Assembly (NCBI GenBank): GCA_021521415.1
Contig: JAIQDT010007613.1
Location: forward strand, 1-64,000
DNA: 64,000 nt
Source of the DNA: Bidens hawaiensis
Lineage: Eukaryota > Streptophyta > Magnoliopsida > Asterales > Asteraceae
Direction: 5' to 3'
In this document: piece after piece, positions 57,399 to 64,000 of the stretch
How the letters are laid out: every line of letters starts with the position of its first letter
Position numbering within the stretch: position 1 is the stretch's first letter
Notes under the pieces: generated by a model
What the model was told of the DNA's origin: nothing
What the model saw: only the letters and a program-made list of their open reading frames with translations
The model's database searches: none
Made by a program: the position numbers and the translations under genes

Positions 57399-58838
57399 AT
57401 GGGAAGTGCTACTCGTGTACCCCGTCTTCGGTCTCATGAGAGGTTTCTGAGTGGAAGTTCAGGTTTAAAAAATACATAATAATGAAATATGCCAAGATTT
57501 GGAGAAGTATTGTTAGAGGCCCTCAAGTTATCACGTATCAAAATGAGAACTAAGTAGAAGTTGTTGTCAAGCCCGTTGAACTGTATGATGAAGCAGACTT
57601 TGAAAAAGTTGAAGTGGACGACAAGGCGCTTTCTACCTTAACCAAGGCACTTTCACCCGAAATTTCCTTGGGATTTAGAGAATTACAGCCTGCTAAGGCT
57701 TTGTGGGAAGCCCTGAATGAAGTGTATGAGGGCAATGAGGACATGAAGAGAAGTCTACAAGATCTCTTGTGACATAAGTTTAATATGTTTAACATTGTTC
57801 TGGGAGAATCTTTGGAAACACAGCTGCATAGATTCATATCTCTTGTGACTGAGATGAGATATGCTAACATTAATCTGACCGTAGCTGAAACAAACAATAA
57901 AGCTGGGATATGAATGTTGCGGTGATTAAGAAGAAGAATGATCTCAACAGGCTCACTTTATCAGAGGTCATGGCAATCATCAAGGATTGTGACATGCATG
58001 AAAAGCAGTGTGTCATAAACCATGCAAACTCCTACAATGCAGTCGGCTACAATGTTGCTTCTAACAATGCACTTATCTCACAAGACAGCTTCTCAATGTT
58101 TAAGGCGTCTCAAGGCAGTACACTCCACAATATCAACCTCAGAACAACTTCTCCATGTTCAAATCTTCTCAGGGTCAACTCTCTCAGGCACCACCTTAGC
58201 AAACTCCCATATTCTTTCCTCAACCTTCTAAACCATCTGCTTCTGCTGTTAAGCCTCAGTCATCTGATGCCTCTTCCGGTCAGTCTCCCAGTCAGATTCC
58301 CTCTGATTCAAAGGAGACTCAGGAAAACATAGCCTTGATGGCAGGGTTCATGAATTGCTACAACGTCTTCTGGAGATCTGGTTCAAACCATTGTAGTTGC
58401 TGAGCTGGATCAAATTCATCCCGATGAAGTAGAGGAAATGGACATCTCTTGGAAAATTTCCATGGTAGTGTTTCGTGCAAGAAAATTTACTAAGAGAACA
58501 GGAAGAAACAACTAGAAACATGTCTGCAAATCAGACGGTGGGAATTGACATGCATACTCTGAGGTTCTACAACTTTCACGAGCCGGGTCACTTTGCTCGT
58601 GAATGCACTAACCCAACTAAGGAAGGAAATAGAGAAAGGGCATTGGTTCCAGCGGGAAATACAAGAGGAGAAGGTGAAGCAAGTTCAGATGAAGTGGAGA
58701 GGGGTTTGGTAACAAAATAATTCTCTTGGAATAATCAGATGGCAGCTCTCAGCATCAATAACCAGACTGCAAATTTTTGCTCGAATTGAAGTTGCTGAAG
58801 AAGAGAATGTTGCTGAGGAACAAGTACTGCAACTTTAG
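57399..58838 (+). pseudogene. Copia-2 gag (second copy)
   Basis: ATG at 57399 (MGSATRVPRLRSHERF). It has the same order of blocks as 51071-52509: VKPVELYDEADFEKVEVDDK, ALWEALNEVYEGNEDMKRSL, then WQSSRIV-type frame noise and NVAVIKKKNDLNRLTLSEVM. The early frame change and the stops at about 57550, 57769 and 57911 are at the same places as in copy 1. The knuckle reads FYNFHEPGHFAREC near 58565-58606, again lacking the first two Cys. It ends at a TAG at 58836-58838. Shared lesions mean both copies stem from one defective parent. It cannot be a working gag. Confidence 0.88.
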
Positions 58839-58994
58839 TTTGCTTTCATGTCCTTCACTTCTTCCAACTCATCTGAGGTAAGTTCTCCATTATGTTCTCA
58901 AGCTTGTGTTAATAAAGTAGAACTTTAAAATCCCATAATAGTAACCTGCTTAGAGAAATGGAAGAATGAGAAAGCTTCCAGAGATAAAATCTGA

Positions 58995-59603
58995 ATGGGT
59001 TCTAAACTGAACTTTGATTTTAGCATAAAATGTTGTTACCTCGATGCCAAGCAGAAAATTGTTGAACTAACTCCTGAACTGGAAGCCTCAAAATTAGAAA
59101 TTATAAACTTAACTAATAAATTTGAACGAGCTGAAGTAGACTTTAAAAAATTCGATGGCTCTAGTACTGTTGTTAGCTCCATGATTGAGAATCACTTATG
59201 GTTGAAAGAAAACGCTGGTGAGGGGATAGGGTACAGTGTTGTAACCCCTCCATACAACAAGAATTACACTAGTCTTCCTCTTTTCAAAGAGCAGGATGAA
59301 AGGGTAAAACCCATGACATGTGGTAAAAACAATGAGAATGGCAAAAATGCTCATGGTTCAGTAAAAGCTATTGAGTCAACCTCAAGGGTGAATGATACGA
59401 ATGGGTTTACTTCACATGCATATGAAATAATTGTTGAGGATTGGATTGATGAGGATGATGATTTGCTCGTTTTGAATAATAAATACTCTAATTCTTATAA
59501 TTCTTTAAATTTATCTACTTTGAATTTTGTGACTTCAAATGTTTTTGTGGGCTCTGTTTTTAAGAGCAAAGATAATTGTGTGGTTGATTCCATTAAAACT
59601 TAG
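58995..59603 (+). CDS. Copia-2 linker ORF between gag and the missing pol
   Basis: A 202-codon open frame (MGSKLNFDFSIKCC). The N-terminal 60 residues are helical (KIVELTPELEASKLEIINLT). A loop region follows (GIGYSVVTPPYNKNYTSLPL), then a polar tail with an acidic patch (EDWIDEDDDLL). In related copia polyproteins such a segment links gag to protease/integrase and has no enzymatic motif. The start may be arbitrary because the frame belongs to a polyprotein. It is the longest open frame in this element. An inverted repeat follows directly, and pol is absent. Confidence 0.6.
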   Translation: MGSKLNFDFSIKCCYLDAKQKIVELTPELEASKLEIINLTNKFERAEVDFKKFDGSSTVVSSMIENHLWLKENAGEGIGYSVVTPPYNKNYTSLPLFKEQDERVKPMTCGKNNENGKNAHGSVKAIESTSRVNDTNGFTSHAYEIIVEDWIDEDDDLLVLNNKYSNSYNSLNLSTLNFVTSNVFVGSVFKSKDNCVVDSIKT

Positions 59604-59641
59604 AAGTATGTGATATACCTTTGAATAAATTTGATAGAAAT

Positions 59642-59783
59642 ATGAATTTATAAGAACACACGCACACTCTTTTTGAGGTTAAATATGTACATAAAAGTTT
59701 TCATCTGGTAAATATTTTGCACAAATTTAGGGAGAGAATATTAAAAATTCAAAAAGAGTGTGCGTGTGTTATTATAAATTCAT
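59642..59783. repeat. 35-bp inverted repeat after the linker ORF
   Basis: The arms at 59642-59676 and 59749-59783 are reverse complements with one mismatch, around a 72-bp loop. The core is ACACACGCACACTC / GAGTGTGCGTGTGT. It lies at the point where pol has been lost. Confidence 0.9.
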
Positions 59784-59819
59784 AATTTAACAAAAATGTC
59801 TTCTACAACACATTCTAGG

Positions 59820-60720
59820 AAGTGATATGATTATTCATTTAAGAGCTTTTTAGAAGCTTAAAATATTTTTAAATGAAAATTGATCCAACCTTTGGAAAAT
59901 GATAGTAACATTGCTTATCTGTGCCTACCGCGTGAAGTTACTAGGCTTAAAAGGCTTTTTAACAGTCATTAATTTGTATGCTAGCTATCCATGATGCGTA
60001 AAAGTAGAAGTGATATAAACTAAATCTACTAAACTTACTGTGGAGAGTCATTTGGAAGAAATGTGCATGACTCCAGATATATCTCTCCGAATGATAGGCC
60101 GAAAAGTAATTACCCAGTCATACACGAGCCCGTTAGTGTCTTGATCTCCAAAAATATTATGCCTTTGCTTTGTTAAAAAAAAACTCATGTGAGATATATA
60201 TAATATTGTGTTACTAAATTTTGTTTTTCAAAACCGTAAAGTGTCAAACTAGAACTACAAGGGTGGGCTATTCAAATAAGTCGTAAATGCTCTGAATGTA
60301 AGGCATGTAAGTTCGGATGGCTTGTAAGTCCAACGTTCAACCTTAAAGCTTAAAATTTTTGGTTATATATAAAAATCTTTTGATCAAGCACTAAGGGGTT
60401 GAAGTCAAATTGGGGTGATCTGGGGAAAGCCAGTTATGCATTGAGAAGAGATAAGAGGCATCACGGGTCCATAAGTGATGTCCATCCAGATTTTATGCCT
60501 AATTAAACATACTTCGTATCACTGACGCAATGAAAATCATGCTAAGTATATTAATAGATTGTATTAACCTGTCTCTCTATGTCATAATAATGCTGAAAAT
60601 AAATCATTGTGAAAGCATCTTAATCAATATGATTCCATGTTTGGATCTTTTCATAAAAGGTTTCTCGATTATCGAAACTGAAATTTATCCCAAAATATGT
60701 TAAAATTTCAAGAAGGACGG
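59820..60720 (+). other. Post-pol conserved module in copia-2
   Basis: It is collinear with Sirevirus post-pol sequence at 32560-33480 and 38330-39290. Shared blocks include ATTGATCCAACCTTTG, CAGTCATACACGAGCC, ACTAGAACTACAA, GTCCAACGTTCAACCT and TTGGGGTGATCTGG. There is no conserved reading frame, and the LTRs of the two families are unrelated. From 60720 to 61129 the sequence is AT-rich with no gene. Confidence 0.8.
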
Positions 60721-61138
60721 GTGGTTAAATTATTATGTTTTTTATTTAACTTAGTCTATATTTTATTATTTTTTATGTTTATTATAGTCCATGAAATCTG
60801 ATATCGGTTATGTGTGTTATAGTTGGTTTGGCTGGTATGATCTCATTTCAAGTCTTTTCACAAAAATCATAAAAATCAGATAAATAAAAAAATTACAAAA
60901 ATATGTCTGTTTTGTTTAATTGTTTTCAAAATATTTTGGTTTTATCTCTTTATCAAAGTTGATTGTTCTCTCAAGACTGATTCCTTGCCATGGAAGCATA
61001 CAAAGTATATGAGATTCAAATTGGATAATGTTGTCAACAAGGGGAGATGGTTGATTATTGGATGTAGATGCTGAAGTCGTTGTTCGTGTTCAAATAAGGA
61101 TTCTAAAGGTTTTGAAAGCATCAGTCTACGGGGGATAT

Positions 61139-61598
61139 TGTTGGGTATAAATTGGTTAGACTGACGCATTTCAAAAGGCCACACCATGATCAAGACTAAA
61201 GTGATATAAACGAAGATGAGTTGAAGAATTGCATTATGGTTATGATGGTGTAATACTGAAATCCCTATGGATTTTGGTTAGGCTAGTTTAGGGGTAGTTG
61301 GGCTTGGTCTTTGGGCCTTTTGCATGGTAACCCTATATATAGTTAATGTCTAGTCATTAGTTAGGTTTAAGAAGTGGTGTGGAGCATTTTGATAGCCACC
61401 ATAAACTCATGAGAGTAAAATAGATCTGTGAAGAATTTATGTACCCGACGTTTGGTGATAATAAACGTGTGCATTGAAGTTCATTTTGTTCTTATTATTA
61501 ATTCATCTTGTTCTTGAATCACCATGGTGTTTGGATTTCTCACAAATATCGTGTTCGAGTTGATATCATACTGTAGTAATCCAGATTTGGGATTTACA
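61139..61598 (+). mobile_element. 3' LTR of copia-2
   Basis: It is preceded by GGGGGATA (61130-61137, PPT), starts TGTTGGGTATAAATTGG, ends GATTTACA and matches 54334-54795. Confidence 0.92.
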
Positions 61599-62211
61599 AA
61601 ATAGTTTTTTCGTTAAAATTCAAAGTTTAAGAGCTAAAGGTGTACAATGAGATTAAATTTCAGTTTTATCCTTTCAAATCCTTTTCTCTTTAAATGAAAA
61701 GATCTCAACATGGGATCGTATTGATTAAGTCACATTTCAATACTTCATTCTCAATATTATTATGACATAATAGGCAGGTTGATAGCATGTATTAACTTAG
61801 CATGAATTTCATTACTTTGGGGATATGCTTATGATTCAATTAATTGCATAATACAAAAATGGATAACACTTATTGCACAATTATGTTCCATATCTCTTCT
61901 CAAGGCTTATTTGGCTTTCTCCAGATCACCCCATTTGACTTCAACCCCTTGATATTTGGTCAAAATATTTTTATGACAGAAAATTTTAACTTTCTTAATA
62001 AATTTTTCTTTTCAAATCTTTACAAACTATGAGGTTGAACGTTGGACTTACATGCGAATCCGAACTTACAGGCTTTACATTCAAGGTATTTAGGACTTAA
62101 ATGATGCCCCACCTATGTAGTTCTAGTTTAAAACCTCATGTTTTTTTTTCTTTGTAAATGTTTAGACACTAATCAACTATTGGTTGATAGATAATCAGTT
62201 TGCTCTATGTT
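61599..62211 (-). mobile_element. Sirevirus copy C, post-pol module
   Basis: Reading minus from about 62211, it follows the Sirevirus post-pol region (matching 32930-33530) down to the copia-2 insertion. It is fused directly to gag at about 62212, so about 20 blocks' worth of pol is missing. Confidence 0.85.
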
Positions 62212-62616
62212 AATCTTTCCCCTTCCTTGAACTTGAATCTATCTAGCTGTTGTTTCAATCTGTCTTTCTTGATGTCTTTGAGCTCAAGATTCCTTTAAAA
62301 CATTTCAACTATGGCATCAAACATTTCCTTTGCAGTAGTGTGATGAGCCACACTAATCAAAATCTCACAAGAGAGGCCAACTTTCAGCATAGACAGTGCC
62401 CAATCATTTTTTTTTTTCATCAGTCTTTCCAAGGCTTAATTATTTGCTGAACCATCAGGAATATATGGGCCAGTTCTGAATTGAATTCCACATATCAACA
62501 TCGTTATAACACACAACTTCTTCTTATAGAACCTTTCAATTAATGTAATTTTCCTGCCCTAACAATCTCAGAATTTTGTTAGTTGACACTTCTTGCTCAT
62601 CCATTACTCCAGACAT
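62212..62616 (-). pseudogene. Sirevirus copy C gag, N-terminal fragment
   Basis: ATG at 62616 (MSGVMDEQEVSTNKILRLLG, then QENYIN) aligns with copy A gag from 12481. After a stop, readable blocks include MWNSIQNWPIYS, then AHHTTAKEMFDAIVEMF and LKDIKKDRLKQQLDRFKFKE in other frames. The gag stops after about 135 codons at a deletion that joins it to post-pol sequence. The zinc knuckle, protease, integrase and RT are absent. This copy helps fix the gag start of copy A. Confidence 0.85.
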
Positions 62617-62966
62617 GTCTTGGTGTTTTAAAAGTATTTAGAAATGAAATTTTTCTTAAAATTTATCAAACTTTTAGAAAACAACCAGATCTGTGGATAA
62701 AATCCTCAGATCTGATGAATCTGGATGGATAAGAACAAGATCTGGACACAAAAGGAATGTAATCAATGTAAATCTGAGAAAGAGAACTTTTAAACCTCAA
62801 TAATCAGTAAATCTGAGAAAATGAAGAACAGGGCAGCTGACATCACAAATCAATGAACAGTTGTTAGCTGACGTCATTCTTCATCTTTAAAGTAAACAAT
62901 ATTCAACAACAAATCAGCAACAAATCATCACAAATGCAGAGACGAAGTCATGATACCGCTTTTCAG
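62617..62966 (-). other. Sirevirus copy C leader
   Basis: It matches the leader at 12131-12480. The PBS position reads CGGTATCATGAC (about 62948-62959), a degenerate initiator-Met site. It contains TGACGTCAGCT. Confidence 0.7.
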
Positions 62967-64000
62967 AACCGATTTTCTCACTCAACCACACAACAACAAG
63001 TCTCGTAACCAAAACTAACGTGTTGACAAGACGGTTACGAGTTATGCTTTTATGAAGATTCAATGAATATTAATGCGGAATCAATAATAATCAAATTGTT
63101 GCTAAACGGACAGAAATGTAACAAACACATAAAGTAACTCAAAATATTTCCATTACAATTGTGAAGGATGCAATAAAAATCGATTAGGATTTCTAGGTGG
63201 AATATTTATATTTGTGGCAGCTTTTCCGTACAAATATATTCTTTTCAGGAAAGAGATAGCCGTCAAATCACAATATTCGCTATGTGTCCGTTGTCATAAA
63301 CGTGCCTAAAGTTTCCTTAAATAGGCACGTCTTAACACCTTCTAGAAACCATAATGATTGATACTTAACATATTCAAACGTATTACAAAATATTACAAGT
63401 GTAAACAGGTCTTCAAGTAAACATGTAGGCTTTTGTCCTTGTCGAGCCGGCCTGGTAACTAAAAGTATATTTGGAAAAGTTTTCCGAGTAAGCTTTACTT
63501 AGGGTATTTTTCTTAGAAAATATCCTTCAAGCAGACTTCAATCTTCATGATAATATCAAACTTTGCTCGATATATATCTTACGAGCAAACATGTTCTTCT
63601 TGGATCCCTTCATCCTTTTGTAACTTAACTTATTTGAACAAGTTCAAGTGTGCTGGTGACATTGTAGTTTGCTCGAGGTTGAACTTTACTCGTTAGAAGT
63701 CCTTAGAGTAATTTCTTCCTTAAAGTTTGCTTGGACCACAGTTTATTAACAGACCTTGCTCGATCCACCAAAAAACTTGGTTTTAGCTTGGTTTAGTCAA
63801 GGGTTCGCTCTAAAACAAACCTTGCTCGACTTGAAGAACAACCTTGCTTGATGAAGTGTAGCTTGATCTAACTAACACTTGGAAGACTTCAAGAAGATAA
63901 CCTTTCTCGTGAAGCAAAGTACCTTGCTTGAAAAATTTTAGGCTTGCTCGAAGTTTAGGCCATTTCTGAAGAGGTTGAGAAGATTCCAATCTTCCTTTTG
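62967..64000 (-). mobile_element. Sirevirus copy C 5' LTR, cut by the window end
   Basis: Reversed, it matches 43169-44240, including the segment missing from 11225-12130 and the GAGCAA-type motifs. The LTR start is at or just beyond the window edge. Confidence 0.85.

Larger units (their letters stand above)
54334..61598 (+). mobile_element. Copia-2 element inserted in Sirevirus copy C
   Basis: The 7265-bp element has LTRs 54334-54795 and 61139-61598, both starting TGTTGGGT. It is flanked by AAACA (54329-54333) and AAATA (61599-61603), a TSD with one change. Sirevirus copy C reads through across it. The internal part holds a foreign Tekay LTR fragment, a repeated LTR end, PBS, leader, gag and linker, but no protease, integrase or RT, so it is non-autonomous. 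Confidence 0.88.

Noticed and set aside
1..64000. A prokaryotic-type defence or biosynthetic system
   Set aside because: All recognisable coding sequence is plant LTR retrotransposon or LINE; no bacterial gene organisation is present.

Overview
The window is plant nuclear DNA made almost entirely of nested LTR retrotransposons. Initiator-tRNA-Met primer sites (TGGTATCAGAGCC), Ty3 chromoviruses of the Tekay/Del type, Sirevirus-like Ty1/copia pol and an RTE LINE tail all point to a eudicot. Several protein variants resemble those I associate with Asteraceae, but the species cannot be named from the sequence. I see no intact host gene, tRNA, rRNA or CRISPR array. One stretch (47588-49345) might be a decayed spliced host fragment.

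Left part (1-11224). A minus-strand Ty3 chromovirus (gypsy-1) runs from an LTR at 8242-5729 through PBS, a pre-gag coiled-coil ORF, gag, protease, RT and RNase H. It ends without integrase against an LTR of another family (1316-1). Next comes an ORF-poor stretch and probable 5' LTR/leader of a plus-strand Ty3 element (gypsy-3), whose gag start (11107-11224) is interrupted by the next element.

Central part (11225-44240). A long plus-strand Sirevirus-like copia sits inside gypsy-3. It has a 5' LTR, gag, two tandem copies of pol plus post-pol sequence (A: 15044-34058, B: 34059-39815), a third ORF with its own TATA-like box and 76-bp intron, and a 3' LTR. A very young, almost intact 13.2-kb Tekay-like element (gypsy-2, minus strand, 18968-32200, TSD GCTTA) is inserted in copy A; the empty site is preserved in copy B. 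An RTE LINE fragment with a 15-bp TSD lies in the third ORF. Gypsy-3 resumes at 44241 as deletion-scarred gag, RNase H and integrase-chromodomain pieces, then a probable 3' LTR.

Right part (47588-64000). After a possible exon-like region come a partial second copia family (copia-2, 49986-52618), a Tekay-type LTR fragment, and a minus-strand Sirevirus copy C (64000 down to 53400). C is split by a 7.3-kb copia-2 element (54334-61598), whose 5' end carries a foreign Tekay LTR fragment. Both copia-2 copies share stops and an altered zinc knuckle.

The most unusual signals are: pre-gag ORFs in two chromoviruses, one with a C-terminal hydrophobic segment; an internal duplication of a retrotransposon pol; a TATA/leader/intron unit ahead of a post-pol ORF; a post-pol noncoding module shared by two copia families; and dense one-way arrays of short motifs in LTRs and leaders.
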